Positions 25,993-35,730 of a stretch of 64,000 nucleotides of DNA are shown one piece after another. The notes under the pieces were generated by a model. The model was not told the DNA's origin and ran no database searches. It worked only from the letters and a program-made list of their open reading frames with translations. The position numbers and the translations under genes were made by a program. Every line of letters starts with the position of its first letter. Position 1 is the stretch's first letter. The stretch is from Salidesulfovibrio onnuriiensis (lineage in GTDB: Bacteria; Desulfobacterota; Desulfovibrionia; Desulfovibrionales; Desulfovibrionaceae), in contig NZ_CP040751.1 of the NCBI RefSeq assembly GCF_008001235.1, positions 2,979,501 through 3,043,500 of the forward strand, written 5' to 3'.

Positions 25993-28176
25993 CTACTTTT
26001 CGCGAGATATTGACGGAAAATTATCCGTATATTCGACATCCATGTCCGGCAAAACCCACATGGCCGAGGCGGACGGAAAAGATTTTTTCAAAATCGCCCG
26101 TCCCTGTTCGGGCCCGGCAATGAACAGCGAGGTGGCCAGCGCATCGGCGCGTTCGGCGTTTTCGGCCACGACGGTCACCCCGATACTGTCCGAGGCCGAG
26201 CGCAGGGTGCCCACGTCCAGGATGTGGTGCCTGCGCACCTCCCTGCCGTTTTCCTCATGTATAATATATTGGTAGTAGTCGCCCGAACCGCACACGCCCT
26301 TCTCCCGCACCTGGATGGTGCCCAGGATGCGGTCCTCGCGCGGATGCCGGATGCCAACGGTCCAGTCGCAGTCTCCGAAACAGTAGAAATCGCCCCCGGC
26401 CTCCACAATGCCGGCCTGTATACCGCTCTTGCGCAGCGATTCCACGGCCGCGTCGATGATGGCCCCCTTGGCGATGCCGCCCAGGTCGATGGCCATGCCC
26501 GGCTTGGGAAGGGTCACCCGCCGTTCTTCGGGATCGAGGCGTACCAGCCGGTAGTCGATGAGATCCCGCTTGGCCTGGGCCACCTCCTCGCTGCGGGCGA
26601 AATACAACGGCGAAACCGTTACCGCGCCAATGGTGATGTCGAAAATGCCGTCGGTCTTCCTGCCAAAATCCAGGGCGCGCTCGATGAGCTGGTAGGTGTT
26701 TTGGGAAACACGCGCTCCCCTGCCCCCGGCGCGTAGGTTGATGCGCCCCACCGAACCCTCGCGGTAGCGAAAATCATACTCGTGCTGCAGGGTGGCGATG
26801 CGCCTGCGGGCCTCGGCTGCGGCCTTGTCCGCCACGTCCTTGTCCGGCGCAACCAGGGTCATGCGCAACACCGTGCCCATGGCCGAACCGCCGTACAGGT
26901 AGGTGCCGTCGCCGCTCACGGGCGCGGGCGACTCCATCTGCATGGGCACCAGGGCCAGCAAAGCCACCATCAGGACCACGCCCACCCCGCTCACCAGCCT
27001 GCGGTCGAAAATCTCGCTGCGCCGCAGGGCGCTGATGAGCATGGGCAGACACAGGGCCACGCCCAGCACGCCGAAGACCCGGAACACCGGAGCCACTTCC
27101 ATGGATTCCCGCAGGATGAGCCCGCCTGCAAGCGGCCCGATCACGAACCCGAGGCTTGCCGCGCCGTTGGCCAGCCCGAAGACCTTGCCCTGTCCGTGCC
27201 CGGAAAGGGCCGCCAGGCTCATGGTGGAGGGAATGGAGATGATGCGCCCGAAACCGATGCCCGCCCCGGCCAGCACCAATCCCCACAGCCCGTCGAACTC
27301 GCCAAGGAGATAGAGGGCCAAGGAACTGACCAAGATGCCCAGGGCGGCTGTCAGGGTCTGGTTCGGCAGGCGTATGCGGCCGGGAATGAGGGCCAGGCCG
27401 ACACAGGCCACGAAGCTGGGAACCGTGCAGACCAGGCCGATGACCAGGCTGTCCCTGGACAGTTCCTGGGCCAGGAGCACCGGGAAAAAGGCCAGGAGCA
27501 CGGCCACGCCAGCGGTGCGGCCCAGGATGGCCAGAAGCAGCTCCGCGAACCCGGTCTCCGGGCGTTCCCGCTCCCGGGTTTCATGGGCCTCCGGCGTCCG
27601 CCGGGTCACCAGCTCCCGAGGCACGAACCACAAAAAAACGACCAGCCCGGCCAGCATGGAGGCGGCCAGAAACAAGATCACCGGCGTGAAGGAACGCTCG
27701 TAGTACAGCACGCCGCCGAGCAGCGGCCCCAGGAAAAAGGCAGCATTCATGAGGGCCGAATAGCGCCCGAACACCACGCCGAGCCGGTTCGTGGGCGTAG
27801 CGGCCCCCAGGATGGCCATGCTCACGGGCTTGATGAATCCTCCGGCCAGCCCGAGGCCGAACTGGAGCACGTGGAACCAGTAGAGATCCGAAACAAGGAA
27901 ATGCCCCAGGGGCAGCAGCGCCCCTGCAACGGAAGCCCAGAGCAGCACGGGCCGGGGGCCGAAGCGGTCCGCCCACATGCCGGCCAGGGGGGCCAGGATC
28001 AGACGGGCCAGAAAATAGCCGGAAAACGCCGTGCCGATCCAGGTGCCGCCCACCTTGGCGTCAAACCCAAACAGGGGCAGCGCAAAGGAAAGCACGCCGA
28101 GGCCGACAGTACCCAGGAAACCGGCCAGCATCACGGCCGGGATCGTACTTCTGCCACGGGCAAAGTCTATCCCCAC
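25993..28176 (-). CDS. MFS transporter fused to a periplasmic ApbE-type FAD:protein FMN transferase
   Basis: The start is taken as GTG at 28176, seven bases after GGAGG; an upstream TTG would place that site inside the gene. Numbering here counts from that TTG, so subtract five. Residues 20-390 form a 12-helix major-facilitator domain with motif A GMWADRFGPRP (71-81). An extra hydrophobic segment (about 398-416) precedes an ApbE domain (about 429-732) with GGSAMGTVLRM, FDITIGAV, IDLGGIAKGAIIDAA, EAGGDFYCFG and ADALATSLFIAG. ApbE links FMN covalently to Thr/Ser of extracytoplasmic redox proteins. The extra helix should put ApbE in the periplasm. The exporter part may move flavin or an unrelated drug-like compound. 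It follows a TetR gene. Confidence 0.88.
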   Translation of the reverse strand: MGIDFARGRSTIPAVMLAGFLGTVGLGVLSFALPLFGFDAKVGGTWIGTAFSGYFLARLILAPLAGMWADRFGPRPVLLWASVAGALLPLGHFLVSDLYWFHVLQFGLGLAGGFIKPVSMAILGAATPTNRLGVVFGRYSALMNAAFFLGPLLGGVLYYERSFTPVILFLAASMLAGLVVFLWFVPRELVTRRTPEAHETRERERPETGFAELLLAILGRTAGVAVLLAFFPVLLAQELSRDSLVIGLVCTVPSFVACVGLALIPGRIRLPNQTLTAALGILVSSLALYLLGEFDGLWGLVLAGAGIGFGRIISIPSTMSLAALSGHGQGKVFGLANGAASLGFVIGPLAGGLILRESMEVAPVFRVFGVLGVALCLPMLISALRRSEIFDRRLVSGVGVVLMVALLALVPMQMESPAPVSGDGTYLYGGSAMGTVLRMTLVAPDKDVADKAAAEARRRIATLQHEYDFRYREGSVGRINLRAGGRGARVSQNTYQLIERALDFGRKTDGIFDITIGAVTVSPLYFARSEEVAQAKRDLIDYRLVRLDPEERRVTLPKPGMAIDLGGIAKGAIIDAAVESLRKSGIQAGIVEAGGDFYCFGDCDWTVGIRHPREDRILGTIQVREKGVCGSGDYYQYIIHEENGREVRRHHILDVGTLRSASDSIGVTVVAENAERADALATSLFIAGPEQGRAILKKSFPSASAMWVLPDMDVEYTDNFPSISREK

Positions 28177-28200
28177 AGGACGACCTCCCAATACTTGATA

Positions 28201-28773
28201 TTAATGTTTTTCCAGGCTGCGCATGACGAATTCGCCGGCCTGGTCGTAAAGGCCGGGGACATCATACGGAGTAAGGAACACGGTGCGCACCGCACCGATG
28301 ATGCAGCCGTAAATCATGAAGGCGGTCTCTTCCACGGGGAGCTCCGCAATGGAGCCGTCCTCGATGCCGCGCTGCAGGTGCAGCTCGATCTCCCGCAGGA
28401 GGAGCCTGAAGGTTTCGCCGATCTTTTCACGATCCAGTTCCGGGTTGTCGTCGCTGAACGGAGAGCAGCGGATCACCGTGGGAAAGGTGTCCCTGTTCTC
28501 CAGGGTGAAATCGAGATACGCCTTGACGAACAGGCCCACGGCCTCCCGGCCGTCCCGGGCCGCGACGGTCCGGGTGCGCAGGGCGCGGAGCATGGAGTCG
28601 ATCATCTCCTGCCCGGCGACCATGAACAGGTTCTCCTTGTTGACGTAGTAATGGGAAACCAGGCCCGAAGCCACTCCCGCCCGCTCGGATATCATCTTCA
28701 TGGTCGTACCCGCGTATCCGTATCTGGCGAAAAGCTCCTGAGCCGCAACAAGAATACTTCCTTTCTTGGTCAT
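28201..28773 (-). CDS. TetR-family transcriptional regulator
   Basis: A 190-residue repressor. The N-terminal helix-turn-helix reads ILVAAQELFARYGYAGTTMKMISERAGVASGLVSHYYVNKENLF (about 7-50). The C-terminal helical ligand domain has no recognised ligand motif. It lies 24 bp upstream of the MFS-ApbE gene on the same strand, so it probably represses its own transcript and that of the transporter. Confidence 0.9.
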   Translation of the reverse strand: MTKKGSILVAAQELFARYGYAGTTMKMISERAGVASGLVSHYYVNKENLFMVAGQEMIDSMLRALRTRTVAARDGREAVGLFVKAYLDFTLENRDTFPTVIRCSPFSDDNPELDREKIGETFRLLLREIELHLQRGIEDGSIAELPVEETAFMIYGCIIGAVRTVFLTPYDVPGLYDQAGEFVMRSLEKH

Positions 28774-29561
28774 ATCCCAACCCGCTTAAAGAACATGCCG
28801 CATGCCTGCGGCGCAATCAGATGAAGGCACATGCATCGGGAACCCGCCGTGGCCGTGAATTCGGCGGCACGGCAGCATGCCTCATAATTTAGTAGTATGC
28901 TTAATTAATTTCAGCAACCCCTAATATATCCATCGTTGATACGTAAAAACAGCCCCTTCATGAGCCCGCCGTGTCGACGTCTTGCCCGCTTGAGGAACCA
29001 CTCTTTTTTCAGTCTATTGATTGACCGTTCAATTAATCAATGATAAAAGTACAGAACGCTTTTCATTCCTGCGATAACTGTCTATGAAGACAGTAAAAAA
29101 ATTAACGCAGTGAAATAAGGCTTCACGATCCGCAAGCGCCGGTTCATCCGGAAAGGCGAAACCATGAATCCGATCCGCACAAGACCATGTCCTGCGACGG
29201 GGAGAGACATCGGAAACAGGTATTCGGCCGAGGCAGGCCCCTTATGGTCCGGGTTCGCACCCGGGTCAAGGCGATGCGCCTGTACATTTTCCCGGAACGA
29301 CGTCCGGCCCCCCAAAGACCGCGGCGCAAGCGAAACGCCCTTCACTCCCCGCACAATCTCACGACCTTTTGCCCCAAGACACGGAAACAGACGACCAATC
29401 AGGTTCCTGAAGGCCCAGGCGGGCCTGGAAGCATGCGGCCCGCGCCGCGTCATATTTTGGATGTCCTGTCGGGACCGCGCGCCTGCGGCGTGCGCATGGC
29501 CGGGAAGCCGTCCCGAACTCGTGGATCAACTGCGGCCTGGCCGCAAAAAAGGAGAGTAGAT
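28774..29561. other. Long intergenic region between divergent TetR and fumarate reductase genes
   Basis: The 788 bp hold no convincing gene; the open frames in the GC-rich right half are not protein-like. Visible structure: a TetR-operator-like palindrome (29016-29041), a 7-bp inverted repeat ACTGTCT-atga-AGACAGT (29077-29094) and a TGCGGC-ctg-GCCGCA hairpin (29531-29545) just before the frdC ribosome-binding site. A long untranslated leader for frdC is possible. Confidence 0.5.
29016..29041. promoter_or_regulatory. TetR-operator-like nested palindrome
   Basis: Outer arms ATTGATT / AATCAAT enclose an inner ATTGA-CCGT-TCAAT palindrome. The pattern is typical of TetR-family operators. It lies about 245 bp upstream of the TetR start and about 520 bp upstream of frdC, so either could be the target. 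Confidence 0.45.
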
Positions 29562-30209
29562 ATGTCCGTGGATGCAACCCTGCATGTCCCGCGCCCGTCC
29601 AAGCGCGACGCCGTTCTCGACTGGCTGCAGATGCTCACAGGAGCGGGACTCATCCTGTTCATGTGGTGTCACATGCTGCTGGTGTCGTCGGTGGTTCTTT
29701 CGCCGAAGGTCATGGACGCCATCGCTTATTTCTTCGAGGCCACCTACATGGCCCAGGTGGGCGGCCCGCTGATCTTCCTGACCTTCCTGGTGCACTTCGC
29801 CCTGGGCGCGCGCAAGATCCCCTTCCGCGCCGAAGGCCAGGCCACCATCCTGCAGCACGCGCGCATGATGAAGCACCGGGACACCTGGCTGTGGGTGGTC
29901 CAGGCGGTCACGGCCATGATCATTCTCCTTCTCGGCGCCATCCACATGTGGGTGGTGCTCACGGACCTGCCCATCACGGCCGCCAAGTCCGCCGCACGCA
30001 TCCAGAGCGGACTCTGGTTCTATTTCTACCTGATCCTGCTCCCCTGCGCGGAACTGCACGTGAGCATCGGATTCTACCGCATCGCCGTGAAGTGGGGCTT
30101 CATCCAGGCCGACGGACGCTCCAAGCTCAAGAAGCTGGAAAACATCCTGTTCCTGACCTTCATGGTCATCGGCGTCATCACCCTCATCCGTTTCATGGCC
30201 CTGGGCTAG
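29562..30209 (+). CDS. frdC: Fumarate reductase, di-haem cytochrome b subunit
   Basis: A 215-residue membrane anchor; the start follows GGAGAG, and the long open frame upstream is not coding. About five helices are visible, with membrane-embedded His in WCHMLL, LVHFALG, IHMWVV and ELHVSIG as likely ligands for two b haems, as in Wolinella-type (B-type) quinol:fumarate reductase. It links menaquinone to FrdAB for fumarate respiration or, in reverse, succinate oxidation. First gene of frdCAB-fum-maeB. Confidence 0.9.
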   Translation: MSVDATLHVPRPSKRDAVLDWLQMLTGAGLILFMWCHMLLVSSVVLSPKVMDAIAYFFEATYMAQVGGPLIFLTFLVHFALGARKIPFRAEGQATILQHARMMKHRDTWLWVVQAVTAMIILLLGAIHMWVVLTDLPITAAKSAARIQSGLWFYFYLILLPCAELHVSIGFYRIAVKWGFIQADGRSKLKKLENILFLTFMVIGVITLIRFMALG

Positions 30210-30221
30210 GGAGGTACGAAC

Positions 30222-32081
30222 ATGCAGACATTCTATTCCGATCTCCTGGTGATTGGCGCGGGCCTGGCCGGTGAACGCGTGGCCGTCGAGGCCGCGGAAA
30301 ACGGCTTCAACGTCATCTGTCTTTCCATTGTCCCGGCCCGCCGGTCCCATTCCTCGGCGGCCCAGGGCGGCATGCAGGCCGCGCTCGGCAACTGCGCCAT
30401 GGGCGAAGGCGACAACTCGGACGTGCACTTCGGCGACACGGTCAAGGGCTCGGACTGGGGCTGCGACCAGGAAGTCGCCCGCCTCTTCGCGGACGCCGCC
30501 CCCATTGAAATGCGCCGCCTGGCCCACTGGGGCGTACCCTGGAACCGCGTGGTGCCCGGCCAGTCCTTCTACTTCAAGGGCGGCCAGAAATTCGAGAAAT
30601 ACGAAAAGCCGGAAAAGGAAGGCCTGATCACGGCCCGCGCCTTCGGCGGCACGGCCAAGTGGCGCACCTGCTACACCTCGGACGGCACCGGCCACGCGGT
30701 CATGTGCACCATGGACAACCGCTGCGCCGAGCTGGGCATCAACGTGGTGGACCGCAAGGAGGCCATCGCCCTGCTCCACGACGGCGAGACCTGCATGGGC
30801 GCGGTGGTCCGCTGCCTGCGCACCGGCAAGCTGGAGACCTACCTGGCCAAGGCCACGGCCATCTGTACCGGCGGTTTCGGCCGCATCTACAAGGCCACCA
30901 CCAACGCGGTCATCTGCGACGGCGGCGGCCACATCGCGGCCCTGGACACCGGCCTGGTGCCCCTGGGCAACCCCGAGGCCATCCAGTTCCACCCCACGGG
31001 CATCGTGCCCACGGACATCCTGGTCACCGAAGGCTGCCGAGGCGACGGCGGCACCCTGCTGGACGTCAACGAAGAACGCTTCATGCACATCTACGAGCCG
31101 GACAAGGCCGAGCTGGCCTCGCGCGACGTGGTCTCCCGCTGGATGACCCACCACATGCGCGAAGGCAAGGGCGTGAAGAGCTCCTACGGCGAGCACCTCT
31201 GGCTGGACATCCGCCACCTGGGCGACCACCACATCTCCACCAAGCTGCGCGAAGTGGATGAGATCTGCCACCACTTCCTGGGCGTGGACCCGCGCACCGA
31301 GCTCATCCCGGTACGCCCCACCCAGCACTACACCATGGCCGGCATCCGCACCAACAAGGACGGCGCAGCCTACGGGCTCAAGGGGCTCTTCAGCGCGGGC
31401 GAGGCGGCATGCTGGGACATGCACGGCTTCAACCGCCTGGGCGGCAACTCCCTGGCCGAAACCGTGGTTGCCGGGGGCATCATCGGCGCGAAGATCGTGG
31501 AATTCCTCATGGGATATGAGACCCGGTTCAAGACCGAAGTCATCACCCAGCAGTGCAAGGCGCAGGAACAGCGCATCAAGGACCTCATCTCCGGCAAGAA
31601 CGGCAACGAAAACGTCTACGACGTGCGCAACGACATGCAGGAAGCGCTCATGAAGGGCTGCTTCGTGTTCCGCAACGGGCCGGACCTGGAAGAAACGGTC
31701 CAGACCCTGGAAAAGGCGCTGGAACGCTCGGCCAGGGTCGGCCTGCATTCCGACGGCGCGGGCGCAAACCACGAGCTGGCCGCCGCCCTGAAGATCCGGG
31801 GGCAGGTCAAGCTGGCCCTGTGCATCGCCACCGCGGCCCTGACCCGCACGGAATCGCGCGGGTCCCACAACCGCGAGGACTTCCCGGAACGCAACGACCG
31901 CGACTGGCTGACCCGCACCCTGGCCTACTGGCCCGACGACAACGCCTCCAAGCCCGACCTCAAGTACGAGGATTCCTCGCAGATCTTCGAGATCCCCCCG
32001 GGCGACCGGGGATACGGCGGCGGCAGCATCATCCCGGCGGATGAAGAGATGGTCGCGGAACGGACCGTCAAAAAGCAATAG
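30222..32081 (+). CDS. frdA: Fumarate reductase / succinate dehydrogenase flavoprotein subunit
   Basis: A 619-residue catalytic subunit. The Rossmann fold starts DLLVIGAGLAGERVAVEAA. His in RSHSSAAQGGMQAALG is the usual covalent FAD attachment site. Substrate-site segments are FHPTGIVPTDILVTEGCRGDGG and the Arg/His region RPTQHYTMAGIRTN. It interconverts fumarate and succinate in the cytoplasm. GGAGG precedes the ATG, 12 bp after frdC. Confidence 0.95.
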   Translation: MQTFYSDLLVIGAGLAGERVAVEAAENGFNVICLSIVPARRSHSSAAQGGMQAALGNCAMGEGDNSDVHFGDTVKGSDWGCDQEVARLFADAAPIEMRRLAHWGVPWNRVVPGQSFYFKGGQKFEKYEKPEKEGLITARAFGGTAKWRTCYTSDGTGHAVMCTMDNRCAELGINVVDRKEAIALLHDGETCMGAVVRCLRTGKLETYLAKATAICTGGFGRIYKATTNAVICDGGGHIAALDTGLVPLGNPEAIQFHPTGIVPTDILVTEGCRGDGGTLLDVNEERFMHIYEPDKAELASRDVVSRWMTHHMREGKGVKSSYGEHLWLDIRHLGDHHISTKLREVDEICHHFLGVDPRTELIPVRPTQHYTMAGIRTNKDGAAYGLKGLFSAGEAACWDMHGFNRLGGNSLAETVVAGGIIGAKIVEFLMGYETRFKTEVITQQCKAQEQRIKDLISGKNGNENVYDVRNDMQEALMKGCFVFRNGPDLEETVQTLEKALERSARVGLHSDGAGANHELAAALKIRGQVKLALCIATAALTRTESRGSHNREDFPERNDRDWLTRTLAYWPDDNASKPDLKYEDSSQIFEIPPGDRGYGGGSIIPADEEMVAERTVKKQ

Positions 32082-32106
32082 AACCCTTGCCATAGAGGAA
32101 GCAATC

Positions 32107-32844
32107 ATGGGTAGAGAACTGCAATTCGAGATATTCCGGTACAACCCCCAGACCCCTGAGGTGGAGCCCCGGATGCAGACATACACGCTTGAGGAAACCC
32201 CGAACATGACCCTGTTCATCGCCCTGAACAGGATCCGCGAGGAGCAGGACCCGAGTCTGATCTTCGACTTCTGCTGCCGCGCGGGCATCTGCGGGGCGTG
32301 CGCCATGGTCATCAACGGCCGCCCGGGCCTGGCCTGCCAGACCAAGACCAAGGACCAGTCCGGCACCATCACCCTGCACCCCCTGCCGGTCTACAAGCTC
32401 ATCGGCGACCTGTCCGTGGACACGGGCGTCTGGTTCCGCGAGATGTACGAAAAGACCGAATCCTGGATCCACACGTCCAAGGCCTTCGACCCCGCGAAAC
32501 CCGAAGAACGCATGGACAACAAGACGGCCGAGGAAATCTACGAGCTGGAACGCTGCATCGAATGCGGCTGCTGCGTGGCGGCCTGCGGCACGGCGCGCCT
32601 GCGCGACGACTTCCTGGGCGCAGTGGCCCTGAACCGCATCGCCCGCTTCCACGTCGACCCGCGCGACGAACGCAGCGACGCCCAGTTCTTCGAGCTGGTG
32701 GGCAACGATGCGGGCGTATTCGGCTGCATGGGCCTGCTGGCCTGCGAGGACGTCTGTCCCAAGAACCTGCCCCTGCAGAACCAGCTCGGGTTCCTGCGCC
32801 GCAAGATGGGCATCACCGCCATCAAGCAACTCTTCAGGAGATAG
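32107..32844 (+). CDS. frdB: Fumarate reductase iron-sulfur subunit
   Basis: Start at 32107 (MGRELQFEIFRYNP) with AGAGGAAG upstream. The 245-residue protein has a plant-type [2Fe-2S] domain (CCRAGICGAC and later C), then CIECGCCVAAC and CMGLLACEDVCP for the second and third clusters. It carries electrons between the b haems of FrdC and the FAD of FrdA. It sits 25 bp after frdA. Confidence 0.95.
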   Translation: MGRELQFEIFRYNPQTPEVEPRMQTYTLEETPNMTLFIALNRIREEQDPSLIFDFCCRAGICGACAMVINGRPGLACQTKTKDQSGTITLHPLPVYKLIGDLSVDTGVWFREMYEKTESWIHTSKAFDPAKPEERMDNKTAEEIYELERCIECGCCVAACGTARLRDDFLGAVALNRIARFHVDPRDERSDAQFFELVGNDAGVFGCMGLLACEDVCPKNLPLQNQLGFLRRKMGITAIKQLFRR

Positions 32845-32846
32845 AC

Positions 32847-33686
32847 ATGCGAACCATCCAAGCAAAAGAGATCATCGACGCCGTGGCCGGCATGTGCATC
32901 AAGGCCAACACCGAGCTGCCCGACGACGTCCGAACCAAGTTCGAACAGGCCATGGCCGAGGAGGAATCCCCGTCGGCGCGCGAGGTGCTGCGCCAGCTCC
33001 TGGAAAACGCGGACCTGGCGGCGGAAACCAAGCTGCCCCTGTGTCAGGACACGGGCCTGGCCGTCTTCTTCGTGGAGGTGGGCGAGGACGTACGCGTCGA
33101 GGGAGCCACCCTCAGGGAGGCCATTAACGAGGGCGTGCGCAAGGGCTACGGCGAGGGCTTCCTGCGCAAGTCCGCCTGCGACCCGCTCACCCGCGCCAAC
33201 ACCGGGGACAACACCCCGGCCATCATCCATTTCGACATCGTGGCCGGCGACAGGCTCAAGATATCCTACATGGCCAAGGGCGGCGGCTCGGAAAACATGA
33301 GCCGCGTGACCATGCTCGCCCCGGCCCAGGGCTGGGAAGGCATCAAGAAATACGTCATCAACCGGATCGCCGAGGCCGGGCCCAACCCCTGCCCGCCCAC
33401 CATCGTGGGCATCGGGGTCGGCGGCACCTTCGACCATGCCGCGCGCATCGCCAAGAAGACGCTGCTGCGCCGCCTGGACGACACGCACCCGGACCCGCAG
33501 ATCGCGGCCATGGAAAAGGAGCTGGAGGAAGCGATCAACAAGCTGGGCATCGGCCCCATGGGCCTGGGCGGCAAGACCACGGTCCTGGGCGTCAAGATCG
33601 CCGTGGAACCCTGCCACCTGGCCAGCCTGCCCCTGGCCGTCAACGTGCAATGCCACTCCCAGCGGCATGAGGAGGTCGAGCTCTAA
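32847..33686 (+). CDS. Class I fumarate hydratase, alpha subunit
   Basis: A 279-residue subunit starting just 2 bases after frdB with AGGAG inside the frdB end. Landmarks: KLPLCQDTGLAVFF (cluster Cys), NTGDNTPAIIHFDIV, KGGGSENMSRVTMLAPAQGW and VGGTFDHAARIAKK. It holds the oxygen-sensitive [4Fe-4S] cluster and hydrates fumarate to malate together with the next gene. A tartrate-dehydratase role is a weaker alternative given the fumarate context. Confidence 0.9.
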   Translation: MRTIQAKEIIDAVAGMCIKANTELPDDVRTKFEQAMAEEESPSAREVLRQLLENADLAAETKLPLCQDTGLAVFFVEVGEDVRVEGATLREAINEGVRKGYGEGFLRKSACDPLTRANTGDNTPAIIHFDIVAGDRLKISYMAKGGGSENMSRVTMLAPAQGWEGIKKYVINRIAEAGPNPCPPTIVGIGVGGTFDHAARIAKKTLLRRLDDTHPDPQIAAMEKELEEAINKLGIGPMGLGGKTTVLGVKIAVEPCHLASLPLAVNVQCHSQRHEEVEL

Positions 33687-34243
33687 TGGCTGAATACAAA
33701 CTGAACACACCGCTCACGGACGAGGACCTTTCCCAGCTCAAGGCCGGGGACGTGGTCAAGCTCAGCGGGCACATCTACACGGCCCGCGACGCCGCCCACA
33801 AGCGGCTGGTGGACCTGCTGGACAAGGGCGAGAAGCTGCCCTTCGAGCTGAAGGGCGCGGTGGTCTACTACGTGGGCCCCAGCCCGGCCCCTCCGGGTCG
33901 CCCCATCGGTGCGGCGGGCCCCACCACCAGCTACCGCATGGACACCTACGCCCCGCGCCTGCACAGCCTGGGGCTCAAGGCCAGCGTGGGCAAGGGCAAG
34001 CGCAACGACGAGGTGAAGCAGGCCCTCAAGGATTACACGGCCGTGTATTTCGGGGCCACGGGCGGCGCGGGCGCGCTGCTCTCCAAGTGCATCACCAAGG
34101 CTGAGGTCATCGCCTTCGACGACCTGGGGCCCGAGGCCATCCGCGAGCTCACCGTGGAGGACTTCCCCCTGCTGGTCATCAACGACTGCCACGGCGGCGA
34201 ACTGTACGTGCAACCGGATCGCAAGGCGGCCGGGATCGAATAA
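33686..34243 (+). CDS. Class I fumarate hydratase, beta subunit
   Basis: A 185-residue C-terminal-domain subunit; its ATG overlaps the alpha-gene stop (TAATG), so it is translationally coupled. It has LSGHIYTARDAAHKRL, YYVGPSPAPPGRPIGAAGPTTSYRMD and YFGATGGAGAL. Split two-gene fumarases of this kind are common in anaerobes. Confidence 0.92.
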   Translation: MAEYKLNTPLTDEDLSQLKAGDVVKLSGHIYTARDAAHKRLVDLLDKGEKLPFELKGAVVYYVGPSPAPPGRPIGAAGPTTSYRMDTYAPRLHSLGLKASVGKGKRNDEVKQALKDYTAVYFGATGGAGALLSKCITKAEVIAFDDLGPEAIRELTVEDFPLLVINDCHGGELYVQPDRKAAGIE

Positions 34244-34276
34244 CGCTCAAAACGATTCATCCAAACGGAGGAAACA

Positions 34277-35596
34277 ATGGCTCTGTTCACCAAACAGGAA
34301 GCTTTGGACTATCATTCCAAGGGACGCCCCGGAAAGATCGAGGTGGTTCCCGTGAAGCCCTGCTCCACCCAGAAGCACCTTTCCATGGCCTACAGCCCGG
34401 GCGTGGCCGAATCCTGCATGGCCATCCATGCGGACCCGGCCCTGTCCTACAAGTACACGGGACGCGGCAACCTGGTGGCCGTGGTCTCCAACGGCACGGC
34501 GGTGCTCGGCCTGGGCAACATCGGCCCGGAAGCGGGCAAGCCGGTCATGGAGGGCAAGGGCGTGCTCTTCAAGGTCTTTGCCGACGTGGACGTCTTCGAC
34601 ATCAACCTGGCCGAAACCGACCCGGACAAGATCATCGAGATCGTCAAGGCCCTGGAGCCCACCTTCGGCGGCATCAATCTCGAAGACATCAAGGCCCCGG
34701 AATGCTTCTACATCGAAGAACGCCTCAAGGCCGAGATGAACATCCCGGTCTTCCATGACGACCAGCACGGCACGGCCATCATCTCGGGCGCGGGCCTGAT
34801 CAACGCCGCCGAGATCACCGGCAAGAAGATCGAGGACATGCGCCTGGTGGTTTCGGGCGCGGGCGCGGGCGCCATCGCCTGCACCAAATTCTACGTTTCC
34901 CTGGGCATCAGACACGAGAACATCGCCATGTTCGATTCGCGCGGCCACCTGAACAAGAGCCGCTCGGACCTCAACGTGCAGAAGCAGGAATTCGCCACGG
35001 AAAAGGAATACAAGGACCTGGCCGACGCCATGAAGGGCGCGGACATGTTTCTGGGCCTCTCGGTCAAGGACAAGGTCAGCCCGGCCATGGTCAAATCCAT
35101 GGCCGACTCCCCCATCATCTTCGCCTGCGCCAACCCGGACCCGGAAATCACCTATACCGCGGCCAAGGAAGCGCGCCCGGACTGCATCATGGGCACGGGC
35201 CGCTCGGACTTCCCCAACCAGGTCAACAACGTGCTCGGCTTCCCGTTCATCTTCCGGGGCGCCCTGGACGCGGGGGCAACCGCCATCAACGAGGAAATGA
35301 AGATCGCCGCAGCCCGGGCCATAGCCGCCCTGGCCAAGGAGCCAGCCCCGGCTTACGTGTGCGAGGCCTTCGGCGTGGACAAGCTCGAGTTCGGCAAGGA
35401 CTACATCATTCCCAAGCCGCTCGACCTGCGGCTCATTGAATGGGAGTCCGCCGCCGTGGCCAAGGCCGCCATGGACACCGGCGTCGCCCGCAAAAAACTC
35501 GACCTCGACGCATACCGCAAAGAACTCCGCGAACGCATCGCCGCCTCCCGGGAACGGGTGGGCAATTTCGCCAAATCCTACGGCCTGGAATTCTAG
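34277..35596 (+). CDS. Malic enzyme (NAD(P)-dependent, decarboxylating)
   Basis: A 439-residue enzyme converting malate to pyruvate and CO2. It has [33 protein letters not shown], the metal/catalytic segment [10 protein letters not shown] and the nucleotide fold [13 protein letters not shown]. It lacks the C-terminal phosphotransacetylase domain of MaeB, so it is the short form. It follows fumarase by 33 bp and feeds pyruvate towards the oxidoreductase further along. Confidence 0.93.
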   Translation: MALFTKQEALDYHSKGRPGKIEVVPVKPCSTQKHLSMAYSPGVAESCMAIHADPALSYKYTGRGNLVAVVSNGTAVLGLGNIGPEAGKPVMEGKGVLFKVFADVDVFDINLAETDPDKIIEIVKALEPTFGGINLEDIKAPECFYIEERLKAEMNIPVFHDDQHGTAIISGAGLINAAEITGKKIEDMRLVVSGAGAGAIACTKFYVSLGIRHENIAMFDSRGHLNKSRSDLNVQKQEFATEKEYKDLADAMKGADMFLGLSVKDKVSPAMVKSMADSPIIFACANPDPEITYTAAKEARPDCIMGTGRSDFPNQVNNVLGFPFIFRGALDAGATAINEEMKIAAARAIAALAKEPAPAYVCEAFGVDKLEFGKDYIIPKPLDLRLIEWESAAVAKAAMDTGVARKKLDLDAYRKELRERIAASRERVGNFAKSYGLEF

Positions 35597-35600
35597 ACCG

Positions 35601-35655
35601 TTTTCAAGGGGTGGGGCCCGACTCACGGACGGCCCCACCCACCGCCACTTGAAAA
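35601..35655 (+). repeat. Nested inverted repeats between malic enzyme and dicarboxylate carrier
   Basis: TTTTCAAG (35601-35608) pairs with CTTGAAAA (35648-35655), and inside them GGGTGGGGCC (35609-35618) pairs with GGCCCCACCC (35631-35640). No T run follows, so this looks like an mRNA-processing or attenuation structure, not a simple terminator. Confidence 0.6.
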
Positions 35656-35730
35656 GGTCCGTCTGACGGCAGAGGAATGCCAGGCGTCGATGCGGCCAAA
35701 AAACCGCGCAAGCTCAAGAGAGGGAAGCAC

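Noticed and set aside
29077-29094. Hairpin ACTGTCT-atga-AGACAGT as a terminator
   Set aside because: It is followed by A and not T on the plus strand, and no transcript is expected to end there.
29164-29559. Open frames upstream of frdC
   Set aside because: Arg/Pro-rich translations without protein-like patterning; frdC has its own ribosome-binding site and homologous start.
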